Shown: positions 1 to 9,138, counted from the stretch's first letter. The stretch is 64,000 nucleotides of DNA from Chelatococcus asaccharovorans (GCF_003201475.1 NZ_QJJK01000001.1:260501-324500); one strand, 5' to 3'. Notes: a model not told the origin generated them from the sequence alone. A program made the numbers and translations.

Positions 1-73
1 CCGGCCCGGAGCTTTCACAGCCAAGAGCTCTCATGCCTTCGGGCACCATAGTCCGGCTTGAAGGGGGCGGAAG

Positions 74-1825
74 TCAATCACTCCCGGCGATGACGGCATC
101 GGCGAGGCGCTCGGCCATCATGATGACGGGAATGTTCAGATTGGCGCGGGGCGCAGTCGGCATCAGGGAGGCGTCGATCACGCGGAGCCCGCCGACGCCA
201 TGCACGCGGCCCGAGACCGGGTTGATCACGGCCTCGCGATCTCCCGCCGAACCCATGCGGCAGGTGCCGCAGGCATGCCACTGGCCAAAGGCATTGTCGC
301 GCACGTAAGCCGCGATCGCCTCGTCGCTCGCGAGCAGATCCGCGAGGCTCATGCCGCCGGCGACGAAATGCCTGAAGAAGGGCGCGCGCAGGAAGGGCAG
401 GACGTCGAGCGCCACCGCCGCCGGCGCGGTCAGGAGGAAGTTGCGCAAACCATAACGCCCAAGCGCCTTGGCGAAGCCGCTATAGCGCGACGGCGAGGCA
501 TGCGCCACATGGCCCGCCAGCGCCTCGCAGGCCAGAAGCCGCGCCATGAAACGGACCGAAGCCGTCAACCGGGTGACATCGCGAATATCGGCCAGATGAT
601 TGAAGGCCGCGAGCGGCGGCACGGAGAGGTCCGCACTCTGCAACGTGACGCTGCCGCGCGCATGGGGCTTGTTGATCCAGGAGAGCAGCGTCGCGATCTG
701 CCGGCCAAGCGGGTGCCAGGCGGATTTCGCCACCACCATCATATACATGTCAGAGGGCAGCCCCCCCGCGCAGCCCGAGCTGTAGCGCAGCCCGAGATGG
801 ATGTGCCGCCGTGTCGTGCCGCGCAGCCGCGCCGCGCGGGCGAGATAGGCGGACAGCGAAATCCCCGGATGCTCCTGCAGGTTCTGGCCGACGCCGGCAA
901 GGTCATGGACCACCGGCAGGCCAAGCCGGCGCAGATCCGCCGCCGGCCCCACCCCGGATTTCATCAGGAGCGCCGGGCTGTGGATGGCGCCGGCAGCGAT
1001 GATCGTTTCACGGGCTTTGATGGATCGCGCCACACCGTCGGCGCCGCGGATCGCGACGCCGGCCACGCAGCGGTCCTGCCACAGAAGGCCCGTGACGGCG
1101 GCATCCGCCATGACGACCAGATTGGGGCGCCGACGGGTCTCGCGATCGAGATAGGCCCGCGCCGTCGACACGCGATGTACGCCGTCGTTCGACAGCGTCA
1201 TCGGGAAATGGCCGTCCTCGAAGCGGCCGTTCTGGTCGCCGAGCGCGGCAAAGCCGGCCGCCTCCAGCGCCGCCTCGGCCGCCAATGAGAAGGCCGGCCA
1301 GCGCTCCCGCGGAACCCGGTGGATCGGGATCGGCCCGCTATCCCCATGCAGCGGGCCGCCATAGTCGAGATCCCGCTCGAGCTTCCTGAAATAGGGCAGC
1401 ACCGACTGCCAGTTCCAGCCCGTCGCCCCCAGCCGCTCCCACTCGTCATAGTCGTCGGGCGTGCCGCGATTGGCGACCTGCCCGTTGATGCTGGAGCCGC
1501 CGCCCATCAGCCGCGGCTGCTCGTAGCGCCCGAGCGGGGGACGCTCCGGAGCATTATGCGCGACGGGCCGGAAATAGGCGGGCAGCGCCGGCCAGTGGTT
1601 GGCGGGATCGAAGGCGACGCGGCCGGGATAGATATCGAGCATCGCCGGCGTTTCCTCACCTGGCTTGATGTCCCGCCCGGCCTCGATGAGGAGCACGCGC
1701 CGCCGCGGATCGGCGGAGAGCCGGTTCGCCAGCACACAGCCGCTGCTGCCGCCGCCGACGATCACGATATCGAAGGCATCGGAGGCAGGGCCCTTCTCGG
1801 GCCCGGCAGCCGCCTCACTCGGCAT
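74..1825 (-). CDS. GMC-family FAD-dependent oxidoreductase
   Basis: This 583-aa flavoenzyme probably oxidises an alcohol group (choline dehydrogenase/glucose oxidase superfamily). The N-terminal dinucleotide-binding motif VGGGSSGCVLANRLS lies near residues 22-36. The GMC signature around GGGSSINGQVANRG follows near residue 110. The C-terminal catalytic pair is His517 (in WHACGTCRMG) and Asn562 (in PRANLN). The ATG at 1825 was chosen because it sits just before the FAD motif and overlaps the end of the GlcG-like gene by 11 nt, which suggests translational coupling. A longer upstream reading frame exists but would run through that gene. It is the last gene of the operon seen here. The substrate is unknown; a sugar or sugar alcohol is an inference from the neighbouring ABC genes. 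Confidence 0.9.
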   Translation of the reverse strand: MPSEAAAGPEKGPASDAFDIVIVGGGSSGCVLANRLSADPRRRVLLIEAGRDIKPGEETPAMLDIYPGRVAFDPANHWPALPAYFRPVAHNAPERPPLGRYEQPRLMGGGSSINGQVANRGTPDDYDEWERLGATGWNWQSVLPYFRKLERDLDYGGPLHGDSGPIPIHRVPRERWPAFSLAAEAALEAAGFAALGDQNGRFEDGHFPMTLSNDGVHRVSTARAYLDRETRRRPNLVVMADAAVTGLLWQDRCVAGVAIRGADGVARSIKARETIIAAGAIHSPALLMKSGVGPAADLRRLGLPVVHDLAGVGQNLQEHPGISLSAYLARAARLRGTTRRHIHLGLRYSSGCAGGLPSDMYMMVVAKSAWHPLGRQIATLLSWINKPHARGSVTLQSADLSVPPLAAFNHLADIRDVTRLTASVRFMARLLACEALAGHVAHASPSRYSGFAKALGRYGLRNFLLTAPAAVALDVLPFLRAPFFRHFVAGGMSLADLLASDEAIAAYVRDNAFGQWHACGTCRMGSAGDREAVINPVSGRVHGVGGLRVIDASLMPTAPRANLNIPVIMMAERLADAVIAGSD

Positions 1826-2252
1826 AGCCGGCGAACCGTTCCGCGAAGGCGCTGGCGCCGGCTTCCGCCACCGCCTGATCCTCGGCAGTCGAGCCGGAGC
1901 TGACCCCGACCGCGCCGACCACCACGCCGTCGACGATGAGGGGAATGCCGCCGGCGAGCGTCGTGAAGCGGCCGTTCGCCTGGGCGTGGATGCCGAAGGC
2001 CGCCTGCCCCGGCACCACCACCGGCGCAAGATCGCGCGTCGCCTTGCGGCTGCCGGCCGCCGTCAGCGCCTTGTTGATGGCGATGTCCATGGCGATGAAC
2101 TTCGCGCCGTCCATGCGCCGCGCGGCGACCAGATGCCCGCTCTCATCGACCACCACGATGTTCTGCGGCACGCCGATCGCCTCCGCCTGCCGCTGCGCGG
2201 CATCGAGCACGTGGTTGGCCTCGCTGAGGCCGATGCGGGTGATGACCTGCAT
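1815..2252 (-). CDS. GlcG/HbpS-like (DUF336) protein
   Basis: This 145-aa protein belongs to the GlcG/HbpS family of small alpha/beta proteins, often found beside oxidation genes (glycolate, propanediol, haem-related). It opens with MQVITRIGLSEAN and contains the family-typical stretch AFGIHAQANGRFTTLAGGIP, followed by a glycine/valine-rich strand (VDGVVVGAVGVSSGS). Its length is normal for the family. It lies 11 nt after the SDR gene, and its stop lies inside the start of the GMC oxidoreductase. The biochemical role of the family is poorly defined. Here it probably supports the flavoprotein or binds a cofactor, which is inference. Confidence 0.85.
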   Translation of the reverse strand: MQVITRIGLSEANHVLDAAQRQAEAIGVPQNIVVVDESGHLVAARRMDGAKFIAMDIAINKALTAAGSRKATRDLAPVVVPGQAAFGIHAQANGRFTTLAGGIPLIVDGVVVGAVGVSSGSTAEDQAVAEAGASAFAERFAGYAE

Positions 2253-2263
2253 GATACGTCCCT

Positions 2264-3013
2264 TCAGCCGATCCAGAAACCGCCGTTCACGTCGAGCGTC
2301 GCGCCGGTGATATAGGCAGCCTCGTCCGACGCCAGGAAGGCGACCGCGTTCCCGACATCGGCGGTTGCCCCAAGCCGTGCCAGCGGAATGGCCTGCTGCA
2401 GCCGCTCGCGTGTCTCCGGCGTGACGTTCTCGCGGATGAGATCCGTATCGATCAGCCCGGGGGCGACCGCATTGGCGGTGATGCCGTGCTTCGCCATCTG
2501 CCGGGCGAGCGTGCGGGTGAAGCCGAGGATGCCGGCCTTGGTGGTGGCATAGTGGATGCCGCCGTTGATCGCTCCCTGCCGGCCAACCAGGGACGACATG
2601 CTGACGACCCGCCCACGCCCCTTGGCGATCATGCCGGGCAGCACCGCCTTGGTCCACAGAAAGACGCTCTTCAGATTGGTCGTCATCAGACGGTCCCACT
2701 CCGCCTCGTCGATGTCGAGGATGGAGAGCGCATTGTCCTGACCGGCGTTGTTGACGAGGATGTCGATGTTGCCGAGGCCGCGCTCGACCTCGGCCACCAT
2801 CCGCGCCACGTCGTCGCCGCGCCCGGCATCGCCGACGACAGCGAATGCGCCCTCCCCAAGGGCATCGGCGGTTCGGCGCGCCGTGTCGCCGTTGATATCG
2901 GCGATGGCGACGCGCGCGCCACGTGCGTGGAGGGCCTCGGCCACGGCCCGGCCAATGCCGCGTCCGGCTCCGGTAACGACGGCCACGCGGCCGTCGAGAC
3001 GTGAGACTGTCAT
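2264..3013 (-). CDS. SDR family NAD(P)-dependent oxidoreductase
   Basis: A classical 249-aa short-chain dehydrogenase. The Rossmann motif TGAGRGIGR is at residues 14-22, NNAG at 88-91, the catalytic Ser at 140/141, and Tyr155-x3-Lys159 in YATTK. The C-terminus has the usual GATLDVNGGF ending. The ATG at 3013 follows the upstream permease stop (3019) by 5 nt and places the nucleotide-binding motif at the expected distance; a longer upstream extension lies inside the permease. It probably oxidises or reduces a hydroxy/keto group of the sugar imported by the adjacent ABC proteins. The exact substrate cannot be read from the sequence. Confidence 0.92.
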   Translation of the reverse strand: MTVSRLDGRVAVVTGAGRGIGRAVAEALHARGARVAIADINGDTARRTADALGEGAFAVVGDAGRGDDVARMVAEVERGLGNIDILVNNAGQDNALSILDIDEAEWDRLMTTNLKSVFLWTKAVLPGMIAKGRGRVVSMSSLVGRQGAINGGIHYATTKAGILGFTRTLARQMAKHGITANAVAPGLIDTDLIRENVTPETRERLQQAIPLARLGATADVGNAVAFLASDEAAYITGATLDVNGGFWIG

Positions 3014-3018
3014 GTCGG

Positions 3019-3900
3019 TTATCCCTTGACGGAGCCCTTGGTAAGCCCGGACACCATGAGGCGGCCGAACAGGGCGAAGATGATGAGGATCGGCAAAATC
3101 GCGAGCGTGGCGGAGGCCGTCAGCGGCCCCCATTCGCGGCCAAAAAAGCCGATGAAGCTGTAGATCGCGGGTTGCACCGTGCGGAGCGACGGTGAATCCA
3201 CCATCACCGAGCTCGCCACGAATTCGTTCCACGAACCCACGAAGACGAGGATGGCGGCGGCGCCCAAGGCCGGACGCACGAGCGGGAGAATGACGTAGCG
3301 CAAAATCTGGAAGGTCGTGCAACCGTCAGCGGTTGCTGCCTCATCGAGCTCGCGCGGAATGCCCTCGATCGTTCCCTTGATCACCCAGATCGCCATGGGA
3401 AGCTGATGGGCGGCGTAGAGCATCGGCAGCACGATCGGCGTATTCGTGAGCCCGAGCGACGCGAAATACACGTAGTTCGGGATGAGAAGGGCAGCCGCAC
3501 CGATCGACAGCGGGATACTGGCGACCACCGCCAGGAAAAGCAGGCGCCGCAGGGGAAAATTGAACCGGTCGAATGCATAGGCCGCCGGCAGGCCGAGCAC
3601 GAGCGCGAGCACCACGGCGGCAAGCGCGTTGACGAGGCTGATGCCCAGGTTGCCGCCGAAGCCGCTCAGGAACACACGCTCGTAGTTTTCGAGTGTGGGC
3701 GTGAAGCTGACGAAGGCCGGCGGAAAGCGAAACAGATCCGCCTGCCCCTTGAACGATGTGAGGATGCCCCAGATCAACGGCGCGATATTCAGGATGACGA
3801 GGCAGCCGAAGAGCCCGCTCCACAACCAGCTGAGACGGGGTACGAAATGCCGCCCTGTCGCCCTGGCACGAGCCGCCGATGACAATGTGATGGTGCTCAT
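3019..3900 (-). CDS. Carbohydrate ABC transporter permease (MalG type)
   Basis: A 293-aa inner-membrane permease of the CUT1 sugar importer class. A first transmembrane segment lies near residues 27-48, followed by the periplasmic loop and the typical late EAA loop (IPRELDEAATADGCTTFQILRYVILPLVRP, central residues only needed for recognition) that docks the ATPase. The start at 3900 (MSTITLSS) is preferred because it leaves 10 nt after the partner permease stop. It pairs with the gene at 3911-4768 and the binding protein at 4930-6243. No ATP-binding subunit is encoded in this operon. Confidence 0.92.
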   Translation of the reverse strand: MSTITLSSAARARATGRHFVPRLSWLWSGLFGCLVILNIAPLIWGILTSFKGQADLFRFPPAFVSFTPTLENYERVFLSGFGGNLGISLVNALAAVVLALVLGLPAAYAFDRFNFPLRRLLFLAVVASIPLSIGAAALLIPNYVYFASLGLTNTPIVLPMLYAAHQLPMAIWVIKGTIEGIPRELDEAATADGCTTFQILRYVILPLVRPALGAAAILVFVGSWNEFVASSVMVDSPSLRTVQPAIYSFIGFFGREWGPLTASATLAILPILIIFALFGRLMVSGLTKGSVKG

Positions 3901-3910
3901 GCGCTTTTCC

Positions 3911-4768
3911 TCACGCCTGCCAGCGGGCAAGCCGCACATAGGACATCACCAGGAGAATATTGCCGGCGAACATGATGATCGCGAGCGCCGTCGCCGAGCC
4001 GAGATCGTAGTTCGTGAAAGCGCGCTCATAGACATCCATGGCGAGGATCCGCGTGGCATCGCCGGGGCCACCGCCCGTCATCACCAACGGGGTCTCGACC
4101 GTGTTGAAGGTCGACAAGGTCAGCACGATGGCGATGAGAAGGAGCGGCGTCTTCAACAACGGCAACGTAATCATGCGAAATATCTGCCAGTTGTTGGCAC
4201 CATCGATGCGCGCCGCCTCGTCATAATCATCGGGGATGCTTTTGAGACCCGCGAGGAGAACGAGGACCGCATAGCCGATACGCTTCCAGACGGAGACCGC
4301 GACGAGAAGCACCATCGCGCCTGTGGGGTTATTCAGCGGCTGCACCGCGTCGAAGCCCATGAGCTGAATGATATAGCTCGCGACCCCGATATCGTTGACG
4401 AACACCCAGCGGAAGAGAAGAGTTGCGACGACCGCCGAAATGATCCACGGCACGATGACCACCATCTGCACGATGAAGGCCGTGCGCGCCGGCAGCCGAT
4501 TGATCCAGACCGCGAGCGCCATGGCGATGATGATGGTGAACACCACGCAGGCCGCCGTGAAGACGCCGCTGCGGCTGAGCGTCGGCAGAAGGGTGGGGTC
4601 CTCGATCAGACGCACATAATTGCCGAGACCAATAAAGTCTGTGGGCGCCCCGTATTCGATCCGGAAAAGGGTGAACCAGAATCCATAGATCACGGGCGAA
4701 AACAGAACAAACAAAAGTAGCGCGAAGGCCGGCGCTATATAAATATATGCGGTCGCGCTCGGTCTCAT
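3911..4768 (-). CDS. Carbohydrate ABC transporter permease (MalF/UgpA type)
   Basis: A 285-aa polytopic membrane protein with about six hydrophobic segments. The first is at residues 9-30. The EAA loop (SIPDDYDEAARIDGANNWQ) before the last two helices is diagnostic of CUT1 importers. The start MRPSATAYIYIAPAF is the natural one, because it places the first helix right after a short cytoplasmic arm. The 161-nt gap to the binding-protein stop codon contains a strong hairpin (4894-4922), a common way of giving the binding protein more message than the permeases. Confidence 0.92.
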   Translation of the reverse strand: MRPSATAYIYIAPAFALLLFVLFSPVIYGFWFTLFRIEYGAPTDFIGLGNYVRLIEDPTLLPTLSRSGVFTAACVVFTIIIAMALAVWINRLPARTAFIVQMVVIVPWIISAVVATLLFRWVFVNDIGVASYIIQLMGFDAVQPLNNPTGAMVLLVAVSVWKRIGYAVLVLLAGLKSIPDDYDEAARIDGANNWQIFRMITLPLLKTPLLLIAIVLTLSTFNTVETPLVMTGGGPGDATRILAMDVYERAFTNYDLGSATALAIIMFAGNILLVMSYVRLARWQA

Positions 4769-4893
4769 GGTGATCTCACGCCTTGGCTCGAAAAGGTAAC
4801 GGAGGCAAATCCAGGGGCATGCACAACGGCTGACCTTGGCGACGCATCCACAGAACGATACAGACCATCCGCACGACGTTGCTGCGCGAGGGC

Positions 4894-4922
4894 GGGGGCA
4901 TGCGGGATTGGCGCACGCCCCC
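4894..4922 (-). terminator. Intercistronic hairpin after the binding-protein gene
   Basis: An 11-bp inverted repeat with a 7-nt loop: arms at 4894-4904 and 4912-4922, rich in G and C, with one G-T pair on the transcribed strand. It lies 8 nt beyond the stop codon of the sugar-binding protein and before the first permease. There is no T-run, so it more likely acts as an RNA-stabilising or attenuating hairpin than as a full terminator. Confidence 0.5.
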
Positions 4923-4929
4923 GATGCCA

Positions 4930-6243
4930 TTAACGGTTGTTGCGACGGTTGAATTCCTTCTCCGCCTCCTCGAGCGCCGCCTTAGGCTCCATGCCGTTGA
5001 CGACGACGTTCTGCGCCGCCTTGTTCAGCGCCTGACGATAGCCGCCGACGCCGAAGTCGATCGGGGCAAGCCACCCGAAGTCCCGTGCGCCCTCGGTCGT
5101 CACGGTCATGTAGCCATTGCCCGGCTTGTCGAAGTAAGACGCGAGAGATTTGATGGTTGTTCCGAGTGTCGGCGCCTGTCCACCCACCGTCACCCATATT
5201 GAATCGCCTTCCGGCCCGGTCATATAGTCAAGGAACCGGCCCGCGAGCTCCTGGTTCTTCGAGCCGGACCAGACGCCGACCGCCCAGCCTGCCATGACGG
5301 CCGGCGAATGCGGCTTCTTGCCATTGCCAGGCCACAACATCTGCCCGACCTTGTCTGCGCCGATCTTGGCCTGGACGCTGGAAACGCGCACGCTCGCGCC
5401 CGTATACATCGCCAGGCGCCCCGCCGAGAATTGCTCGATCAGGTCGTCCGGCGTCCAGGTCGCCGCCTGCTTCGGGGTCACGCCCTCCTTGGTGATCATA
5501 TCCGTCTGCAGCTTGAGCCCCGCGACGCCCGCGGGCGTCGCGAAGCGCGCCCTGCCGTTCTCCTCGAAGATCGTGCCCTGCTCCGCCAGCGTCGCCGGGA
5601 TCATCATCTGCGGGTCGGCCTGCGCCTCGCTGAAGCCCTGGCCGAAGCCCCAGCGGGTTATAGTGCCGGACGCGTCCTTGACGGTCAGCTTCTTTGCCGC
5701 CTCGGTGAATTTATCCCAGGTTGTCAGCGTCGCCGGGTCAATTCCTGCTTCCTTCAGAAGATCGGCGCGATAGATCACCGAGATATAGTTGCGGGACGTG
5801 AACAGGCAATACTGCTTTCCATTGATCGCGCACTGGTCCCAATAGGCACCCGCATAGTCCGCGACCTGCTCCTTCGTCCATTTGTCGATGAAGAGCTTGC
5901 GCAGATCAGCCATCGAGCCGGATTTTATCGCATCCCCGAGAAGATCGGTGATCACCCAGATGACATCGGGCGCGTTGCCGCCGCGGCTCGCCGCAAGGAA
6001 TTTCGGCGTCATCTGGTCCCAGACCTGCGGCTCCACCACGATCTTGGCGCCGGGATTGGCGGCCTCGAACTTGGCGATGATCTCGGCCAGAGCCTTCTCC
6101 CGCGGCGCGTTCCCGGCCGGGTTGAGGAAGGTCCACATGCGGATCGTCTCCGCCATCGCCCCCGAGACGGGAAGCGAAGCCGCCAGAATGAGCAGCCCGG
6201 CGCTTCCGGCGCGACGCAGCCGTCTTGACCAAATCGTTGTCAT
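4930..6243 (-). CDS. Extracellular sugar-binding protein (SBP family 1)
   Basis: A 437-aa periplasmic binding protein of a CUT1-type ABC importer. It starts with a signal peptide: basic residues RRLRR near position 7-11, a hydrophobic core, and cleavage probably after GAMA near residue 31. The mature protein begins ETIRMWTF, typical of the family-1 fold, and carries the usual MLWPGNGKKP and GWAVGVWSGSKN stretches in the C-terminal lobe. Its length is normal. It heads the transporter part of the operon, followed by two permeases. Ligand unknown; a mono- or disaccharide derivative is most likely by family. Confidence 0.93.
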   Translation of the reverse strand: MTTIWSRRLRRAGSAGLLILAASLPVSGAMAETIRMWTFLNPAGNAPREKALAEIIAKFEAANPGAKIVVEPQVWDQMTPKFLAASRGGNAPDVIWVITDLLGDAIKSGSMADLRKLFIDKWTKEQVADYAGAYWDQCAINGKQYCLFTSRNYISVIYRADLLKEAGIDPATLTTWDKFTEAAKKLTVKDASGTITRWGFGQGFSEAQADPQMMIPATLAEQGTIFEENGRARFATPAGVAGLKLQTDMITKEGVTPKQAATWTPDDLIEQFSAGRLAMYTGASVRVSSVQAKIGADKVGQMLWPGNGKKPHSPAVMAGWAVGVWSGSKNQELAGRFLDYMTGPEGDSIWVTVGGQAPTLGTTIKSLASYFDKPGNGYMTVTTEGARDFGWLAPIDFGVGGYRQALNKAAQNVVVNGMEPKAALEEAEKEFNRRNNR

Positions 6244-6282
6244 GATGATCTCCTCCCCTATTCTGATTTAAGTTTCCGCGAT

Positions 6283-7017
6283 TTATTCGAGCGTCATATC
6301 TGGTTCTTGTGCAGACAGATCGTTGAGCGCGCCCTGCAACGACCTGTCGATATGCTTGCGCGTCGCCGCGCGATATTGCTCCACATCGCGGGCGCGCAGC
6401 GCGGCGATAATGGCGTGATGTTCGACACCTTCGCTTTCAAGGCGATCGCGCCAGGAATTGAGCCCTCGCTGGATCCATGCGCCGAGCAGCTGCATCTGGA
6501 TCGAGCGGTAGAGCGAAATCAGGAGATCATTACCGCTCAGCTCCACCAAGGAGTGGTGGAACCGCCCATTCAGATCCACATGCAGCCGGTGCGACATGCG
6601 GCGGGGCGCGGCCTCCAGCTTGCCCTGGATCGTCTCCAGCACCCCCAGGCTTTTCGGCGTGAGCTCACCCGCCGCGAGACGGCCGATGGCGAGCTCGCCC
6701 GCCATCACCTCGAGGCCGAAACGCACCTGCCACAGATCCGCGACCTGCTTCGGCGTCGGCGTCCTGATGTGGAAACCGCGCCGCGGAATCGCCTCGATGT
6801 AGCCCTCCGTCGCCAGACGCATCAACGCCTCGCGCACCGGTGTCAGACTCACACCGAATTTCAGCGACAGCTCCTGCGGATAGAGACGCGCCCCGCGCTC
6901 GAAATATCCGAACAGGATCATTTCCAGAAGCGTGCGGTGCAGCGTCTCCTGCAACGTCTCGCCTGGCTTGCCGACGAGTTGCCCGAGTTCTGCGGGATCT
7001 GGCAGGGCGGATGTCAT
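6283..7017 (-). CDS. GntR family regulator (FCD/FadR subfamily)
   Basis: This 244-aa DNA-binding regulator has an N-terminal winged helix (residues about 20-90; LSLKFGVSLTPVREALMRL is the recognition region) and an all-helical FCD ligand-binding domain with conserved His residues that usually bind a metal. The start codon overlaps the stop of the upstream enolase-superfamily gene by 4 nt (ATGA), so the two are co-translated. It sits inside the operon and probably represses it in the absence of a sugar-acid ligand. A 16-bp AT-rich palindrome at 8212-8227 in front of the operon is its likely operator. Confidence 0.92.
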   Translation of the reverse strand: MTSALPDPAELGQLVGKPGETLQETLHRTLLEMILFGYFERGARLYPQELSLKFGVSLTPVREALMRLATEGYIEAIPRRGFHIRTPTPKQVADLWQVRFGLEVMAGELAIGRLAAGELTPKSLGVLETIQGKLEAAPRRMSHRLHVDLNGRFHHSLVELSGNDLLISLYRSIQMQLLGAWIQRGLNSWRDRLESEGVEHHAIIAALRARDVEQYRAATRKHIDRSLQGALNDLSAQEPDMTLE

Positions 7018-8189
7018 GCGGGCACCTTGGGTGCGTCAGCCTGGGAGAGCAGGAACTCAGCGAGGCGATCGACATCCGGGTCGCCGCCGTGCCCCGGCGC
7101 ATCGCGCGCCACGAGATCTCCGTTCGCAAGGGATAGCGGCACCAGCGGCAGCTCATCCCGCAGCGCGTTCGGCATGCGGTTGGCCTCGTAGCACCAGGCC
7201 GCCGGCAGCGCCCGGCAGACATGCAGCGCCGCCGACACGCCGACACTCGTGCCGACGCCATGGGGCGCAAGCTTCAGACCCTCGCGGGCACAGAGCTCGC
7301 CGATGGCCATGAGGCCGCTGACACCGCCCGCCCGGGTGATGTTGGGCTGCAGGATGTCGACGGCGCCGGCCTTGGCCAGAGCTTCGAAAGCCGGCAAAGT
7401 AAATTCGTTTTCACCGGCCGCGATCGGCACCGGCGAGGCGCGCCGCACAGCGGCGAGAGCCGCAGGATCATCGGGCGGGATAGGCTCCTCGAGCCAGGCG
7501 ATATCGAGATCCCGCAAGCCCTCCGCGAGCGCAATGGCGTCTTCCACCCCATAGGCACAATTGGCATCAAGCATGAGTTGATGACGGCCCAGCGCCTCCC
7601 GGACGGCTGCGATATGATCGAGATCCACCGCCACACCGCGGCCGATCTTCAGCTTCACGGCATGATAGCCCTGCGCGACGAAATCGCGCGCCGCAGCGGC
7701 GGATGCCGCGGGCGTCGGCAACAACGCAACGGGGCTGACATAGGTTTCGACGGGGCCGGGCGAACCGCCCAGGCGGGTCGCAAGTGGCTGGCCGGCAGCC
7801 TTGGCGATGAGATCCCATAGGGCGATATCAACCGCGGCAAGCGCCTCGATCGCCGGACCGCGGGTATGGCCGAGAGCCCGGAAATAGGTCGCGAGGTCGG
7901 CCAGCATGCAGGCGGGCTCTTCGATGTCCTGACCCATGATGGCCGGCGCGACCACATTCTCGATCAGGCTTGCGGCGGCAAGCGGATAGGGCAAGCCGAA
8001 CCCCTCGCCCCAGCCGCTCAAGCCGTTGGCGGCCGTCACCTTGACGAGCGTCGCATATTGGCCGGTCCGCGGGATGCGGCGGAAATGGCTCGCTGGCGCC
8101 AGGACTTCAGGCGGCACATTGGCCAGCCCGCCATACTGGCGCGCAAATGTTGCAGCCAAGGGATAAACGCGAATGCCGACGAGCTTCAT
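7014..8189 (-). CDS. Mandelate racemase/muconate lactonizing enzyme family protein
   Basis: A 391-aa enolase-superfamily enzyme. The catalytic Lys pair is visible as KLK at residues 179-181, metal ligands as Asp208 (LMLDAN), Glu234 (WLEEP) and Glu260 (AAGEN), and the general base His310 (LAPHG). Such enzymes abstract a proton alpha to a carboxylate, usually dehydrating a sugar acid or racemising or cycloisomerising a substrate. MKLVGIRVYPL was chosen as start over an ATG 12 nt upstream because it matches the usual N-terminus. It is the first gene of the operon that continues through gntR to the sugar ABC genes. Confidence 0.92.
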   Translation of the reverse strand: MKLVGIRVYPLAATFARQYGGLANVPPEVLAPASHFRRIPRTGQYATLVKVTAANGLSGWGEGFGLPYPLAAASLIENVVAPAIMGQDIEEPACMLADLATYFRALGHTRGPAIEALAAVDIALWDLIAKAAGQPLATRLGGSPGPVETYVSPVALLPTPAASAAAARDFVAQGYHAVKLKIGRGVAVDLDHIAAVREALGRHQLMLDANCAYGVEDAIALAEGLRDLDIAWLEEPIPPDDPAALAAVRRASPVPIAAGENEFTLPAFEALAKAGAVDILQPNITRAGGVSGLMAIGELCAREGLKLAPHGVGTSVGVSAALHVCRALPAAWCYEANRMPNALRDELPLVPLSLANGDLVARDAPGHGGDPDVDRLAEFLLSQADAPKVPA

Positions 8190-8211
8190 GGGCCACCTCA
8201 CCCCGAAACTT

Positions 8212-8227
8212 ATAAATTATAATTTAT
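8212..8227. promoter_or_regulatory. 16-bp AT palindrome, candidate GntR operator
   Basis: The sequence ATAAATTATAATTTAT is a perfect palindrome 22 nt upstream of the first gene of the minus-strand operon. Its position over the expected promoter and the presence of a FadR-type GntR gene as the second cistron make it a plausible autoregulatory operator. No footprint-level evidence can come from sequence alone. Confidence 0.45.
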
Positions 8228-8301
8228 TTTTTTCAAGCGGCGATGCGCATCATGGCGATTGCGTCTTTTCCTGTTTCCTTACAATGACTTGAAAACGATC
8301 G

Positions 8302-9012
8302 TCAGGCGAGCGCAATCCGTACGCGACGGTTCTGCTTGCCCTTTTTCTCGATGCCAGTGACCGTTACCGCGCCAATTTCGCCCGTGCGACGCACATGCGT
8401 TCCTCCGCAAGGCTGGAGATCGAGACCGGCGATTTCGACAAGCCGAACCCGGCCCGTGCCCATGGGCGGCTTGACCGACATGGTCTTGACGAGCGAGGGG
8501 TTGGCCAGAAGCTCATCGTCGGTGATCCAGCGCTCGCTGACGACCGCGTCCCGCGCCGCCATCGCCGTGAGTTCGGCGCTGAGCGCCTCCTTGTCGAGCG
8601 TGGCCTCGGGAATGTCGAAATCGAGCCGCCCCTCGCCATCGCCCACCGACCCGCCGGTCACCGGGTAGGGCAGGATCACCGAGAGCAGATGCAGCGCCGT
8701 ATGCGCACGCATGCGCGCGTAGCGAACCGGCCAGTCGAGCGTGAGCGACACGGCCTCGCCCACCTCTGGCCCGCGGACACCCGCGCCGATCTGATGCACG
8801 ACCGTCGCGCGATCCGCGCCATAGACCGCATTCAAGACCGGAAGACTGGTGCCATCCGCCAGGGTCAGGGTGCCGCGATCACCGGGCTGGCCCCCGCCCT
8901 GCACATAGAAAAGGGTCTGGTCGAGCTGGATGCCCGCGTCGTCGACCGCGATCACACGCGCTGTGGTTTCGCGCAGATAGGCATCGTCACGGAAGAGAAG
9001 CTGCGTTTTCAT
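8302..9012 (-). CDS. alaX: Alanyl-tRNA editing protein (AlaX-type)
   Basis: A 236-aa stand-alone homologue of the AlaRS editing domain, which hydrolyses Ser-tRNA(Ala) or Gly-tRNA(Ala). Both halves of the zinc site are present: HTALH at residues 104-108 and Cys202-x3-His206 in PCGGTH. The N-terminal barrel (LFYVQGGGQPGDRG) is the usual AlaX start domain. The length fits AlaX-II/long forms. The ATG at 9012 gives MKTQLLFRDD, the normal N-terminus, and an upstream extension is not supported. It stands alone between two catabolic clusters and appears to be a housekeeping gene. Confidence 0.93.
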   Translation of the reverse strand: MKTQLLFRDDAYLRETTARVIAVDDAGIQLDQTLFYVQGGGQPGDRGTLTLADGTSLPVLNAVYGADRATVVHQIGAGVRGPEVGEAVSLTLDWPVRYARMRAHTALHLLSVILPYPVTGGSVGDGEGRLDFDIPEATLDKEALSAELTAMAARDAVVSERWITDDELLANPSLVKTMSVKPPMGTGRVRLVEIAGLDLQPCGGTHVRRTGEIGAVTVTGIEKKGKQNRRVRIALA

Positions 9013-9138
9013 GGACCAATCGATAGAGCATCGAGCGGCCTTTGAGAAGTATCTGCCGCCGCTGACCACCACGCAAGACGCAGATTCCTCTCAGGCGCCA
9101 AGGCTATGCCCCCCGGGCATCCGCGCCGCGCGATCGCA

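Noticed and set aside
200-1288. Long plus-strand open frame opposite the GMC oxidoreductase
   Set aside because: It lies antisense to a well-supported flavoprotein gene and its Arg/His/Gly-rich translation has no protein-like features; it reflects the GC-rich codon bias.
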